NCBI RefSeq assembly: GCF_036634175.1
Contig: NZ_JAZIFX010000001.1
Span: forward strand, 3,162,001 to 3,226,000
DNA: 64,000 nucleotides
Direction of reading: 5' to 3'
DNA from: Streptomyces sp. P9-A2
GTDB lineage: Bacteria > Actinomycetota > Actinomycetes > Streptomycetales > Streptomycetaceae
Shown here: positions 40,658 to 50,450 of the stretch, piece by piece
Position numbering within the stretch: the first letter of the stretch is position 1
How the letters are laid out: every line of letters starts with the position of its first letter
Program-made: the position numbers and the translations under genes
Notes under the pieces: model-generated
Told to the model about the DNA's origin: nothing
The model's database searches: none
What the model saw: the letters and a program-made list of their open reading frames with translations, nothing else

Positions 40658-43600
40658 TGCTGACTCCCGTCGGGACGCTCACTGCCCGGCTGGGGGCGGT
40701 GCTGCTGCTCGGGGTCGTACGACGCGTCGTAGCCCTGTGCGTAGGTCTGGTCGTAGCCGTCGTAACCCTCGTAGCCCTGTCCGTACGCCGACGGGTCGTA
40801 CGTCGCCGGGTCGTACTGCGGCTGCTGGGGCGTGCCGTCGTAGGCGTACGGGTCGTACTGGCCGCCCTGGTCGTACTGGCCATCCTGACCGCCCTGGCTG
40901 CCCTGGTACGGCTGTCCGTAGCCGTCCGTCGCGTACTGCTGTTGTTGCTGCTCCTGCTGCGACGGCTGCTGCTGTCCCTGCGGGTACGAGGGGGCGGCGG
41001 TGTAGGTGCCGTCGTACTCGGGGTTCGGGTTCGGGTTCGGAGCCGGAGCCGGAGCCGGGTAGCTCGACGCGTCCCATTCGTCGTAGGGCCGCTGCTGCGG
41101 GACGGCCACGGGCTCCGGCGGGGCGTCGAACCCGTCGGCCGCGCCGCCGTCCGTGCCCTCGGCCGCGCCGCCGTCCGTGCCCTCGGCCACGTCGCCGTCC
41201 GCACCCCGGTCCGTGCCCGCCTCCTCGGCGGCCGCGGCGGCCGCGGTTTCCGCCTCCGCCTCGGCCTGGGCCCGCAGGCGGCGGGCGCGGCGGCCGTCGC
41301 CGGCGAGTGCCTCGGCGGGGACGGCCTCTTCCTCGGGCAGGTCGTCGTCGATGTCGCGGCGCCGGCCGGGGAGCGCGAGCACGACGAGGACGACGGCGAG
41401 CAGCCCTTGCGCCCACAGCCAGGCGGTGTGGGTGAACGGCTCCTCGTAGGTGACGGCCAGTTGTCCGCCGGTGGCGGGGAGCTGGAAGCCCTGGGCCCAG
41501 CCGTCGACCGTGGTGCGGGTCAGCGGCTTGCCGTCGAGGGTGGCGGTCCAGCCGTCGGCCGTGGCGTCGGCCAGGCGCAGGACGCGCCCCTCGGCGCCGT
41601 CGGGGATCTCGGTACTGATCTCTACGGGTCCGGCGGCCACGGCCTGCGGCTCGCCCTCGCCGCCCTTGGCGGGGACGATGGTCGCGCGGGCCACGTTCTG
41701 GTCGACGCGCCACAGCGCGCCGCCCGCCTGCTGACTGAGCCTGGTCAGGCCGGGTGTGGCGTCCAGGACGCGGGTGACGTCGCGGGGCGCGCCCGGGTGG
41801 ACGAGGACGTAGCGCACCGCGAATCCGCCGAGCTGGTCGGCCTGGTCGGCGCCGGAGCCGGCGACGAGGTTGGCGACGACCTTGTCGAGCCCGGTGTTCA
41901 CGCCGGACGAGGCGGTGATCTCGGCGTCGCCCATGCGGGCACCGGAGCCGCGGACCAGCACGTAGTCGACGCGGGCGACGGAGTCGCTGTCCAGGACGAG
42001 GGTGCGGGCCTGGTCGCGGGTGCCGCTCTCCTCGGCGACGAACGCGGGCACCTGCACGGGATCGCGCCGCTCGAGCGGTCCGTCGGCGCCGCGGAGCACC
42101 CAGCCGGCGGCGGCCAGCAGGGGGCCGACCGCGCAGGCGAGGGCGATCAGCACGGCGACCGGCTGACGCCATCCGAAGCTCTGCTCGGCGACCCGCGAAC
42201 GCGCACCGTCGGCGCCGAGCACGGCCGCGGCCAGCAGGGCGATGCCGTAGACGAGCGTCGCGGGCCCGGCCCAGGTGGAGCCGTTGGACAGGACCGCGAA
42301 GACGAGTCCGGCCAGGGCGGCCGCCCAGGCGGCGCGGATGGCGAGCAGACGCTCGGAGCGGAGCAGGGCCGCGAGGGCGGCGAGCACGATGCCGATGAGC
42401 ACCGGCCCGCCGACCGCGCCGGGGCCGCCGGGGCTCGCGCCGAGCAGGTCGAGGGCGGAGGCGGCGGACGCGCCGTACTCCAGGCCCGCCTCCTGGAAGA
42501 AGCCGAACGGGAGCAGCGACAGCGACCAGGGGGCGAGGACCAGCAGCGGGGTGCCGAGCTGGGCCAGGAAGCGGAGCCCGTACGCCGGGAGGTCGGACCT
42601 GCGCAGGGCGAGGACGCCGAGGCCGAGGACCAGGGCGATGGGCCAGACGATCGGGGTGAACGCGGTGGCGAGGGTGAGCAGCAGCGCGTACGCCCAGGTC
42701 GCGCGCCAGCTGCCGCGGACGCCGGGGTCGTTGGTGAGCCCGCCGGCGGCGATGCCCGCGCGGGCGATCAGCGGCAGCAGGACGGCGAGGACCGCGGTGC
42801 CGATCCGGCCGCCGGCGAGGGCGCCGGTGACGGCGGGCAGGAAGGCGTAGGCGACGGCGGCCCAGGCGCGCAGCAGCCGGGACTCGACGAGCGGGCGGGA
42901 GGCGAAGTACGCGCTGAGGCCGGCCAGCGGCACCGAGCCGATGAGCAGGACCGTGACGGTGAGCCCGGTCGAACCGAGCATCAGGGTGGCCAGGGACGCC
43001 ACGAGGGCGAGGTAGGGCGGTGCGGAGCCGGTGCCGCCGGCGCCCACCGCGTGCCAGGTGTCCGTGTACCGCGCCCACAGCTCACCGGAGCCTGCGGGGG
43101 CGGGCAGCAGGGCGCCGCCCGAGAGCGCGCCGCTGCCGAGGAGGGTGCGGCAGGCCGCGAGGGAGACGAGCAGCAGGAGCAGGAAGAGCACCGGGCCGGG
43201 TTTGCGGGCGATCCGCTTGAGCCGGACGAACTGCTCGACCTCGATGAAGTCGGCGTCGTCCCCGCCGGGTCCGGACTCGACGGCGCCGCCGTGCCGTCCG
43301 GCGCCGGTGGTGGCCTCGGGGTCGGAGCGGCCGACGAGGTCGCCCGCAACCTGTTCGACGGTGACGCGGATGGTCGCGCCGGGGGGCGGGAACAGTGCCC
43401 GCAGTTCGTCCTTGTCGATCTGTGGGCTGCCGCGGCGGCGGCGTCCGGCGAGGATGCGCTCGGGCCGCAGCAGGGTGCCCACGAGGCCGCGTATCTCGTC
43501 GACGGCCTGCCCCGGGACCTTGCCGACGAGATAGGCGAAGGTCCGCAGCACGGTGCCGAGGACGAGCCGCAGCAGTACCCAGGGCAGTGCGGCGGTACGG

Positions 43601-44541
43601 GTGTTGACGAGCAGGGTGTGGGCGGCGCCCGCCTTGTCCACCTTGTGCGGGGAGGCGGCGGTGCGGCCCACGCAGTCGACGGCGCGGCGCTCGCGGGAGG
43701 CGGCCTCGGCGTGCCGTACGACCGCGTCGGGGGCGACGAGGACCCGGTGGCCCGCCGTGTGTGCGCGCCAGCACAGGTCGACGTCGTCCCGCATCAGGGG
43801 CAGGTGCCGGTCGAATCCGCCGAGTTCGTCGAAGACGTCGCGGCGGATCAGCATGCCGGCGGTGGACACCGACAGGACGGACCGGACCTGGTCGTGCTGG
43901 CCCTGGTCCTGTTCGCGGCGGTCCAGGCCGGTCCAGCGGCGACCGGAGTTGGCGATGGAGACGCCGACCTCCAGCAGCTGCCGGCGGTCGTACCAGCCGC
44001 GGAGCTTGGGGCCGACGACGGCGACGTCGTCACGGCCGAGTTCGTGCTCGTTCTCCACGACGCCCAGCAGCCGGGCCAGCGCGTCGGGTTCGGGGGCGCA
44101 GTCGTCGTGCAGCAGCCACAGCCACTGCACCGGCTCTCCGTGCGGGAGGTCGGGCAGGTCGTACGCGTCGTCGTGCCAGCTGCGCGTGACCGGGTCCCAG
44201 CCGCTGGGCCGCTTCAGGTAGGGCAGGTCGTCCGGGGTGAGGTGCGGCGCCGCACGATGGCACTCCTCGACGGCCTGCCCGAAGCCGGTGCGCCGGGCGA
44301 GGTGCAGGACATGGTCGTCGCCGAGGGCTTCGGCGACCAGCAGGGCGGAATCGTCCGCGCTGCCGGTGTCGGCTCCCATGGCGAACTGGACGGGGCGTTC
44401 CTGGCCGAGTAGCCCGGCGAGCGCGTCGGGCAGCCAGCGGGCTCCGTCATGGGAGACGAGGACCGCGGTCACCACATGACGCGGGAACTCTGGTGCGGCA
44501 GCGGCGTCTTGACGGGCTGCCGGGTGACTGTGCACGGACAT
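40654..44541 (-). CDS. Giant membrane glycosyltransferase (GT2 domain plus multi-pass membrane region)
   Basis: This 1295-residue protein has an N-terminal GT2 domain (residues about 22-300) with VTAVLVSHDGARWLPDAL, the metal-binding HDD at 145-147 in LWLLHDDCAPEPDAL, and the acceptor-side DDVDLCWRAHTAGH. From about residue 445 it has a dozen or more membrane segments, then an extracytoplasmic region near 870-1070, a last membrane segment (LWAQGLLAVVLVVLALPG) and a tail of about 190 residues that is Gln/Tyr/Gly-rich with QQ and YDP repeats. It probably adds sugars to a lipid-linked or surface glycopolymer; the substrate is unknown. The start ATG 44541 gives MSVHSHPAARQDAAAAPEF. Confidence 0.88.
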   Translation of the reverse strand: MSVHSHPAARQDAAAAPEFPRHVVTAVLVSHDGARWLPDALAGLLGQERPVQFAMGADTGSADDSALLVAEALGDDHVLHLARRTGFGQAVEECHRAAPHLTPDDLPYLKRPSGWDPVTRSWHDDAYDLPDLPHGEPVQWLWLLHDDCAPEPDALARLLGVVENEHELGRDDVAVVGPKLRGWYDRRQLLEVGVSIANSGRRWTGLDRREQDQGQHDQVRSVLSVSTAGMLIRRDVFDELGGFDRHLPLMRDDVDLCWRAHTAGHRVLVAPDAVVRHAEAASRERRAVDCVGRTAASPHKVDKAGAAHTLLVNTRTAALPWVLLRLVLGTVLRTFAYLVGKVPGQAVDEIRGLVGTLLRPERILAGRRRRGSPQIDKDELRALFPPPGATIRVTVEQVAGDLVGRSDPEATTGAGRHGGAVESGPGGDDADFIEVEQFVRLKRIARKPGPVLFLLLLLVSLAACRTLLGSGALSGGALLPAPAGSGELWARYTDTWHAVGAGGTGSAPPYLALVASLATLMLGSTGLTVTVLLIGSVPLAGLSAYFASRPLVESRLLRAWAAVAYAFLPAVTGALAGGRIGTAVLAVLLPLIARAGIAAGGLTNDPGVRGSWRATWAYALLLTLATAFTPIVWPIALVLGLGVLALRRSDLPAYGLRFLAQLGTPLLVLAPWSLSLLPFGFFQEAGLEYGASAASALDLLGASPGGPGAVGGPVLIGIVLAALAALLRSERLLAIRAAWAAALAGLVFAVLSNGSTWAGPATLVYGIALLAAAVLGADGARSRVAEQSFGWRQPVAVLIALACAVGPLLAAAGWVLRGADGPLERRDPVQVPAFVAEESGTRDQARTLVLDSDSVARVDYVLVRGSGARMGDAEITASSGVNTGLDKVVANLVAGSGADQADQLGGFAVRYVLVHPGAPRDVTRVLDATPGLTRLSQQAGGALWRVDQNVARATIVPAKGGEGEPQAVAAGPVEISTEIPDGAEGRVLRLADATADGWTATLDGKPLTRTTVDGWAQGFQLPATGGQLAVTYEEPFTHTAWLWAQGLLAVVLVVLALPGRRRDIDDDLPEEEAVPAEALAGDGRRARRLRAQAEAEAETAAAAAAEEAGTDRGADGDVAEGTDGGAAEGTDGGAADGFDAPPEPVAVPQQRPYDEWDASSYPAPAPAPNPNPNPEYDGTYTAAPSYPQGQQQPSQQEQQQQQYATDGYGQPYQGSQGGQDGQYDQGGQYDPYAYDGTPQQPQYDPATYDPSAYGQGYEGYDGYDQTYAQGYDASYDPEQQHRPQPGSERPDGSQQ

Positions 44542-44874
44542 CGAGGTACGGGCCCCGGTTCAGTGGACTGTGGGGGACGCCCGTGCCCGGTGGGGGCGGC
44601 GTGGCGTCTCGGACGAGCAACCACACTATCGGCTGGACAACAAGGCGGTCCGCCGCCTGTGGACAACCCGTACCCGACGGACCGTAAGCACATATACCGG
44701 ACCCACACGCATGACCGGGATGTGCGGCACATGCGCGGACAAGGCGCGCATGTGCCGCACACGGACGCATGGACGTCACGAGCAAGGCGCGCGTGCGGAT
44801 GGACGCGTGCGAAGCGCCGGCTCTCGGACGGAGACCCCCTTCAGGCGGCGGCCTCCTCCAAGCGGCGGCCTTCT
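44542..44874. other. Non-coding region between whiB and the glycosyltransferase gene
   Basis: A 333-base interval holding the strong hairpin at 44721-44761 and, next to whiB, imperfect repeats of GCGGCCTTCTTCAG and related GGCGGCCTCC units that echo the last codons of whiB. The stretch at 44630-44720 is less GC-rich and may hold the glycosyltransferase promoter. No further gene seen. Confidence 0.55.
44721..44761 (-). terminator. whiB terminator hairpin
   Basis: A perfect 17-base-pair stem, TGTGCGGCACATGCGCG (44721-44737) with CGCGCATGTGCCGCACA (44745-44761), around a 7-base loop, 113 bases past the whiB stop. No T-run follows on either strand. Confidence 0.75.
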
Positions 44875-45138
44875 TCAGACTGCGGCCTTCTTCAGTCGGC
44901 GGCGCTCCCGCTCGGACAGGCCGCCCCAGATGCCGAAGCGTTCGTCGTTGGCGAGGGCGTATTCGAGGCACTCGGAGCGGACCTCACAGGAGAGGCAGAC
45001 CTTCTTGGCCTCCCGGGTGGAACCACCCTTCTCGGGAAAGAAGGACTCGGGGTCGGTCTGGGCGCACAGCGCGCGCTCCTGCCAGCCGATTTCCTCGTCC
45101 GCGTCGTCGACCAGCAGTTGCTGCACCAGCTCCGTCAT
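44875..45138 (-). CDS. whiB: WhiB iron-sulfur transcription factor, sporulation regulator
   Basis: WhiB holds a 4Fe-4S cluster and, with WhiA, switches on genes needed to stop aerial growth and start sporulation septation in Streptomyces. The 87-residue protein has all four cluster cysteines (C25, C48, C51, C57), the turn GIWGG at 69-73 and the basic C-terminus SERERRRLKKAAV. The small size and the flanking genes (fbiA and fbiB side, glycosyltransferase side) distinguish whiB from the other wbl genes. ATG 45138 precedes TELVQQLLVDDADEEIGW. Its long upstream region suggests layered developmental control. Confidence 0.95.
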   Translation of the reverse strand: MTELVQQLLVDDADEEIGWQERALCAQTDPESFFPEKGGSTREAKKVCLSCEVRSECLEYALANDERFGIWGGLSERERRRLKKAAV

Positions 45139-45904
45139 GTGCGCCCCTCGTCCGTCTTTCGCGTCCCCGTGATGCTGCCGTTACCGATCCCGGCCGAACG
45201 ACACGAGTGAAATTACAAGTGTGCTGATCCGGGCGAGTCAAGCCGAGATCTGCTATTGGCTCCCTTATTCACTCTGCGGAACCAAGCCCAAGCCGAAAGT
45301 GTTCAAATCGCCATAAACGTTGACACCCGGGCGAGTCGCACGGGAGGCCCTCCCCGCGCAGACCGTTCACGGAGTGAGACGCCCGGTCGATCGATCCCGT
45401 TGACGCACCAACGCCACAGCGACCCGGATCACATTCGGATCACAGGAACGCAACGGCACTTGTGCTCTCGACCATGTGCGCCTTGTGTCCCTGGAATCAC
45501 GTGAGCAAACCTTTCGCCCCGCAGTGAACCGGATGGGGTGAACCGTGCCCATAATCCGTGGGTCGAGTTGACACTGAAGGCATGAGCCGCTGTCCTTATG
45601 GGCATGCTCGCGAACTTGGCACTCACCTCGACCCGCTCCGCCGGGTACCTCGGTGCTGCCCGCGCTCGCTGTAGCTGTCGCTGTTCCGGTTGTTGAGCCC
45701 AACGCGCTCCTGCCCTTCGGGTCACCCTCGACCCGCCTCCTATTTCCTCCGCTCTCATCAGGGCGCTTCCCGCCGCCGTCCGTGACCCGGACACCCGCGG
45801 CACCTCGTCCCGGCAGGCCGGCTCCCCGCACGGTCCCGCTCGACGGCCTCCCCCTTGCTCCCCCTGTTTCCCGACCGCTTCTCCGCCGAGGAACCACCGC
45901 ATCC
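45139..45904. promoter_or_regulatory. Long divergent regulatory region between whiB and cysteine dioxygenase
   Basis: This 766-base region has no recognisable gene. A whiB promoter candidate is listed separately. The sequence GACAC, the core known for WhiA/WhiB binding, occurs at 45200-45204, 45322-45326 and 45570-45574, the last two inside GTTGACAC. A plus-strand TTGACA at 45568-45573 could be a -35 element for the dioxygenase gene, but no good -10 follows at 17 bases. Between 45190 and 45600 the sequence is clearly A/T-richer than the coding flanks. Confidence 0.5.
45212..45241 (-). promoter_or_regulatory. whiB: whiB promoter candidate
   Basis: On the minus strand TTGACT (45241-45236) and TGTAAT (45217-45212) are 18 bases apart, about 75 bases before the whiB start. 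A GACAC core on the plus strand lies just downstream at 45200. The hexamers fit a vegetative-type promoter. Confidence 0.55.
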
Positions 45905-46453
45905 ATGAACAGCGACAGTGACCTCCAGATCGCCGGCGACATCCTCGAAGTACCGCACCTCCTGCAGACTCCGCGCGAGCACCCGGCCACCGTGTCCGAG
46001 TTCGTCGGCCTGGCCCGTTCCCTCGCCGCCGACCGGTCCCGGTGGGAGCACCTGGTGCGGTACGACGCGAGCAGCCGCTGGTACCACCGGCTCCTCTCGG
46101 CCCCCCGGGCTCTCGGCTCCGCCCGAGCGGAGGAGACTCCGGTCGGCTACGAGGTGTGGCTGCTGTCCTGGGTGCCCGGCCAGGGCAGCGGACTGCACGA
46201 CCACGGCCGCTCCTCCGGTGTCCTGACCGTCCTGGACGGCGTCCTCACCGAGCGCACCGAACGCGGCACCCGCACGCTGACACCGGGCACGGAGCAGGTG
46301 TTCGCGCCGGGCTACGCACACGAGGTCGTCAATGCCACGCTGGAGCCGGCGGTCAGCCTGCACGTGTACTACCCGGGCCTGACCGAGATGCCGATGCACC
46401 CGGCCGCCCCGCACTGCGAGGCGCGGACGGAGCCCCGGACGCCGACCGCCTGA
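45905..46453 (+). CDS. Cysteine dioxygenase family protein (cupin)
   Basis: Cysteine dioxygenases oxidise the thiol of cysteine (or related thiols) to a sulfinate using iron and oxygen. The 182-residue cupin has the iron ligands H98 and H100 in GLHDHGRSSG and H139 in APGYAHEVVN, and the usual VWLLSWVPGQGSG strand before them. Length is typical for bacterial thiol dioxygenases. ATG 45905 was taken as the start (MNSDSDLQIAGDILEVPHLL); the open frame upstream has no conservation features. It is divergent from whiB and lies 130 bases before fbiA. Substrate choice among thiols cannot be told by eye. Confidence 0.85.
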   Translation: MNSDSDLQIAGDILEVPHLLQTPREHPATVSEFVGLARSLAADRSRWEHLVRYDASSRWYHRLLSAPRALGSARAEETPVGYEVWLLSWVPGQGSGLHDHGRSSGVLTVLDGVLTERTERGTRTLTPGTEQVFAPGYAHEVVNATLEPAVSLHVYYPGLTEMPMHPAAPHCEARTEPRTPTA

Positions 46454-46583
46454 CCCACTCCCCTGCGCGTCCCTTGCCCGGCCGCGTGCGTGACCTCTGC
46501 CTGACCCCGTCCACGACCCCGTGTGTGACCGGGCCACCCGACACGGTGCCGCGGCCCGCCCTGCGGCTGACAGACTGTTTCCC

Positions 46584-47618
46584 ATGCGCATTGTGGTTCT
46601 GGCAGGCGGCATCGGCGGTGCCCGTTTCCTTCGCGGTCTGAAGCGGGCCGTGCCGGACGCGGACATCACGGTCATCGGCAACACCGGGGACGACATCCAC
46701 CTCTTCGGACTGAAGGTCTGCCCGGACCTCGACACGGTGATGTACACCCTCGGCGGCGGCATCGACGAGGAGCGGGGCTGGGGGCGGACCGACGAGAGCT
46801 TCCGGCTCAAGGAGGAGCTCGCGGCGTACGGCGTCGGCCCGGGGTGGTTCGGGCTCGGCGACCGGGACTTCGCCACGCACATCGTGCGGACGCAGATGCT
46901 CGCCGCCGGCTATCCGCTGAGCGCGGTGACGGAGGCCCTCTGCGACCGCTGGCAGCCGGGCGTCCGGCTGATCCCGATGACCGACGACCGCGTGGAGACG
47001 CATGTCGCCGTCACCCTGCCCGACGGCGACCCGGCGGCGGGGTCCGGGGCGGGATCCGGGGCCGGGGAGACCCCGCCGGGCTCCGCGGCGGGCTCCGGTG
47101 TCCGCAAGGTGATCCACTTCCAGGAGTACTGGGTGCGGCTGCGGGCGTCGGTACCGGCCGAGGCCGTGGTGCCGGTCGGCGCGGAGCAGGCGAAGCCGGC
47201 GCCGGGTGTGCTGGAGGCGATCGCCGCCGCCGACGTGATCCTCTTCCCGCCGTCCAACCCGGTCGTCTCCATCGGCACGATCCTCGCCGTCCCCGGCATC
47301 CGGGAGGCGATCGCCGAGGCGGGCGTGCCGGTGGTCGGCCTGTCGCCGATCGTCGGCGACGCGCCCGTGCGCGGCATGGCCGACAAGGTGCTCGCGGCGG
47401 TCGGCGTCGAATCCACGGCGTGGGCGGTGGCCGAACACTACGGCTCGGGTCTGCTGGACGGCTGGCTGGTCGACACGGTCGACGCGACCGGTGTGGAGCG
47501 CATCGAGGAGGCGGGGATCCGCTGCCGGGCCGTGCCCCTGATGATGACCGACGTCGACGCCACCGCGCGGATGGCCCGGGAGGCGCTCGCGCTCGCGGAG
47601 GAGGTGCGGACGGTTTGA
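46584..47618 (+). CDS. fbiA: 2-phospho-L-lactate transferase-type enzyme of F420 synthesis
   Basis: FbiA/CofD joins the phospho-lactate or phosphoenolpyruvate-derived moiety from the guanylyl intermediate to the deazaflavin Fo, giving (dehydro-)F420-0. The 344-residue protein begins [19 protein letters not shown] and contains [30 protein letters not shown] and [18 protein letters not shown], all typical. There is an insertion of Gly/Ser/Ala-rich residues around 150-175. ATG 46584 is the natural start. Its stop overlaps the fbiB start, and the pair is conserved next to whiB-type genes in Actinobacteria. Confidence 0.94.
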   Translation: MRIVVLAGGIGGARFLRGLKRAVPDADITVIGNTGDDIHLFGLKVCPDLDTVMYTLGGGIDEERGWGRTDESFRLKEELAAYGVGPGWFGLGDRDFATHIVRTQMLAAGYPLSAVTEALCDRWQPGVRLIPMTDDRVETHVAVTLPDGDPAAGSGAGSGAGETPPGSAAGSGVRKVIHFQEYWVRLRASVPAEAVVPVGAEQAKPAPGVLEAIAAADVILFPPSNPVVSIGTILAVPGIREAIAEAGVPVVGLSPIVGDAPVRGMADKVLAAVGVESTAWAVAEHYGSGLLDGWLVDTVDATGVERIEEAGIRCRAVPLMMTDVDATARMAREALALAEEVRTV

Positions 47619-48976
47619 ACGGCACGCGTGTGCACGACGACGGCGTACCCGCGGGTGGCGCGGCGTCCGACGGATACCGGGTGTGGGCCGTCGCGGGGCT
47701 GCCCGAGGTCCGGCGGGGGGACGACCTCGCGAAACTGATCGCGGCCGCGGAGCCGGGGCTGGCCGACGGGGACGTGCTGCTCGTCACCTCGAAGATCGTC
47801 TCCAAGGCGGAGGGCCGGATGCTGGAGGCCTCCGACCGGGAGGCCGCCATCGACGCGGAGACGGTACGGGTGGTGGCCCGGCGCGGCCCCCTGCGCATCG
47901 TCGAGAACCGGCAGGGCCTCGTCATGGCCGCGGCCGGGGTCGATGCCTCCAACACGCCCCCCGGCACGGTGCTGCTGCTCCCCGAGGATCCGGACGCGTC
48001 CGCGCGGGCGATCCGCGAGGGTCTGCGGGACGCCCTCGGCGTCACGGTCGGCGTACTCGTCACCGACACCTTCGGACGTCCCTGGCGGGCGGGTCTGACG
48101 GACGTCGCGATCGGCGCCGCGGGCGTCCACGTCCTGGACGACCTGCGCGGTGGGACGGACGCGTACGGCAATCCGCTGAGCGCCACCGTGGTCGCCACCG
48201 CCGACGAACTCGCCGCCGCGGGCGACCTGGTCAAGGGCAAGGCCGCAGGCCTGCCGGTGGCCGTCGTGCGCGGACTGTCCGCCCTGGTGGCGGCCGACGA
48301 CGAGTACGACGAGCACGGCGGGGGCGCCCGGGCCCTGGTCCGCGACTCCCGCGACGACATGTTCCGCCTCGGCACGTCGGAGGCGGTACGGCAGGCGGTG
48401 ACCCAGCGCCGCACGGTACGGGCCTTCACCGACGAGCCGGTCGACCCGGGGGCGGTGCGCCGCGCGGTGGCCGCGGCCGTGACGGCTCCGGCGCCGCACC
48501 ACACCACCCCGTGGCGCTTCGTCCTGCTGGAGTCGCGGGAGTCCCGGACCCGGCTGCTCGACGCGATGCGGGACGCCTGGATCGCGGACCTGCGCCGGGA
48601 CGGCAAGTCGGAGGAGTCCGTCGCCAAGCGGGTGCGCCGCGGCGACGTCCTGCGCAACGCGCCCTGCCTGGTCGTGCCCTGCCTGGTCATGGAGGGCTCG
48701 CACACCTACGGGGACGCCCGGCGGGACGGCGCGGAGCGGGAGATGTTCGTGGTCGCGACGGGTGCCGGCGTGCAGAACTTCCTGGTCGCGCTGGCCGGGG
48801 AGCGGCTGGGCTCGGCGTGGGTGTCGTCGACGATGTTCTGCCGGGACGTGGTCCGCGAGGTCCTGGACCTGCCCGCGGGCTGGGACCCGATGGGTGCGGT
48901 GGCGGTGGGCCACCCCGCCGGGGAACCGCGGCCGCGGCCGGAGCGGGACGCGGCCGCGTTCATCGCCGTGCGATGA
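47615..48976 (+). CDS. fbiB: Bifunctional F420 gamma-glutamyl ligase / nitroreductase-domain protein
   Basis: FbiB adds the poly-gamma-glutamate tail to F420-0, and its C-terminal FMN-binding domain reduces dehydro-F420-0 in Actinobacteria. The 453-residue protein has a CofE-type N-terminal domain ([55 protein letters not shown]) and a nitroreductase domain from about residue 255 ([21 protein letters not shown]). The start is most likely TTG 47615, which overlaps the fbiA stop as TTGA and has GGAGGAGGTG seven bases upstream; GTG 47630 is too far from that site. Confidence 0.93.
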   Translation: MNGTRVHDDGVPAGGAASDGYRVWAVAGLPEVRRGDDLAKLIAAAEPGLADGDVLLVTSKIVSKAEGRMLEASDREAAIDAETVRVVARRGPLRIVENRQGLVMAAAGVDASNTPPGTVLLLPEDPDASARAIREGLRDALGVTVGVLVTDTFGRPWRAGLTDVAIGAAGVHVLDDLRGGTDAYGNPLSATVVATADELAAAGDLVKGKAAGLPVAVVRGLSALVAADDEYDEHGGGARALVRDSRDDMFRLGTSEAVRQAVTQRRTVRAFTDEPVDPGAVRRAVAAAVTAPAPHHTTPWRFVLLESRESRTRLLDAMRDAWIADLRRDGKSEESVAKRVRRGDVLRNAPCLVVPCLVMEGSHTYGDARRDGAEREMFVVATGAGVQNFLVALAGERLGSAWVSSTMFCRDVVREVLDLPAGWDPMGAVAVGHPAGEPRPRPERDAAAFIAVR

Positions 48977-49079
48977 GCCGGACAGTGACGAACCCGACAG
49001 TGACGAACCGGACAGCGGTGACCGGCCGGCGGTGAACCGGACAACCGTGAACCTGACAGCGGTGAACCGGACAGCGGTG
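48976..49079. repeat. Seven 15-base units of AACCGGACAGCGGTG type
   Basis: Imperfect 15-base units (one of 14 bases) run from the last base of the fbiB stop codon to 49079. Two units at 49006 and 49065 are identical, and others differ at one to four bases. Read in one frame the unit spells NRTAV, but no gene covers it. Confidence 0.85.
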
Positions 49080-49180
49080 AGCCGGAACGGACGCGCGGGG
49101 CGCCTACCCTCGTAGGAGCCTCGCCTTCCCCTACCTCCGCGCCGCTCACCCGCTTCCGCCCCTATCCCCGGGACCCCTCC

Positions 49181-50227
49181 GTGGCAGGACGTTTCGCTCC
49201 CCGACCCACCCCTCGACCCACCTCCCGGCCCGCTTCCCGCCCTGCTCGTACGACCGTGCGAGGCGGGCGGGCCGCCGACCCGGCGGAGGTGCCGCGGCAG
49301 GCACCGGCCCCGGCCGCCCCGTCGTCGGTCCGAACGTGGGTGCCGGACGGGCCGCTGGACCTCGGGCTGGTGCTCGGGCCGTTGCGGCGCGGGTCCGGGG
49401 ACCCGACGTTTCGCGCGCTGCCTGACGGTTCCGTGTGGCGGACGAGCCTGACACCCGCCGGGCCGGGAACGCTGCGGGTGACGCGGCACGGCGGCGAGGT
49501 ACGGGGCGAGGCGTGGGGAGCGGGGGCCGGGTGGTTCCTGGACCGGCTGCCGGACCTGCTCGGTGCCGCCGACGATCCGGCGGCGTTCGTCCCCCGGCAC
49601 AAGCTGCTGGCGCTCACCCGGCACAAGCGGCCGGGACTGCGGCTGGCCCGGACCGGGCTGGTGCTGGAGTCGTTGATCCCGTCGGTCCTGGAGCAGAAGG
49701 TCACCACCGGTGAGGCGTACCGGGCGTGGCGGCTGCTGGTACGGAAGTACGGGGAGCCGGCCCCCGGGCCGGCTCCCGATCGGATGGCGGTCATGCCGTC
49801 GCCCAGGACCTGGGCGCTGATCCCCTCCTGGGAGTGGCACCGGGCCGGTGTCGACGACAAGCGGGCGTCCGCGGTGCTGCGGGCGGTGCGGGTCGCGGCG
49901 CGGCTGGAGGAGGCGGCGGGGATGGCCCCGGCGGCGGCGCGGGCACGGCTGGAGCTGGTGTCGGGCATCGGGCCGTGGACGTCGGCGGAGACGGTGCAGC
50001 GCAGTCATGGCGCGCCGGACGAGGTGACCACGGGGGATCTGCACCTGCCGGGCATCGTGGGGTGGGCGCTGGCCGGGGACCGTTACGCGGACGACGCGGC
50101 GATGCTGGACCTGCTGGAGCCGTATGCCGGTCAGCGGCACCGGGCCGCGCGGTTGATCCTGCTGAGCGGCAGAACGCCGGCGCGGCGGGCGCCGAAGATG
50201 CCGCGCTGGGACGTCGGACGGCTGTGA
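49181..50227 (+). CDS. HhH-GPD family DNA-3-methyladenine glycosylase-like protein
   Basis: Base-excision repair glycosylases of this superfamily remove alkylated bases. The 348-residue protein has a Pro/Arg/Ala-rich first 50 residues, a helical core, the helix-hairpin-helix LELVSGIGPWTSAETV at about 258-273 and the catalytic aspartate D286 in VTTGDLHLPGIVGW. The active site and HhH spacing fit the AlkA/DNA-3-methyladenine glycosylase II group. GTG 49181 is used; a later start is possible because the N-terminal tail is not conserved. It follows fbiB after the repeat tract. Confidence 0.85.
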   Translation: MAGRFAPRPTPRPTSRPASRPARTTVRGGRAADPAEVPRQAPAPAAPSSVRTWVPDGPLDLGLVLGPLRRGSGDPTFRALPDGSVWRTSLTPAGPGTLRVTRHGGEVRGEAWGAGAGWFLDRLPDLLGAADDPAAFVPRHKLLALTRHKRPGLRLARTGLVLESLIPSVLEQKVTTGEAYRAWRLLVRKYGEPAPGPAPDRMAVMPSPRTWALIPSWEWHRAGVDDKRASAVLRAVRVAARLEEAAGMAPAAARARLELVSGIGPWTSAETVQRSHGAPDEVTTGDLHLPGIVGWALAGDRYADDAAMLDLLEPYAGQRHRAARLILLSGRTPARRAPKMPRWDVGRL

Positions 50228-50238
50228 GGCCCGTGCCC

Positions 50239-50415
50239 TCCCGCCGTCCGCCTCCTCAGCCTCCAGGCCCCCAGCCGCCAGGCCCTCCCGCCGTCCGACT
50301 CCTCAGCCTCCGGGCCCCCAGCCGTTGGGCCCTTCCAGCCGTCCGAGTCCCTCCAGCCGCCAGGCCCCTCAGCCGCCAGGCCCTCCCGCCGTCCGAGCCC
50401 TCAGCCGTCCGAGCG
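50239..50415. repeat. Degenerate CCGCCAGGCCC / CCGCCGTCCGA repeat tract
   Basis: Imperfect repeats of CAGCCGCCAGGCC, CTCCCGCCGTCCGA and CCTCAGCCTCC fill most of the gap between the glycosylase and the nucleotidyltransferase gene. Units vary in length and order, so no clean period can be given. Confidence 0.65.
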
Positions 50416-50450
50416 CGCACCGGGTCTGTGGGCGGCCCGGTTTCGCACGG

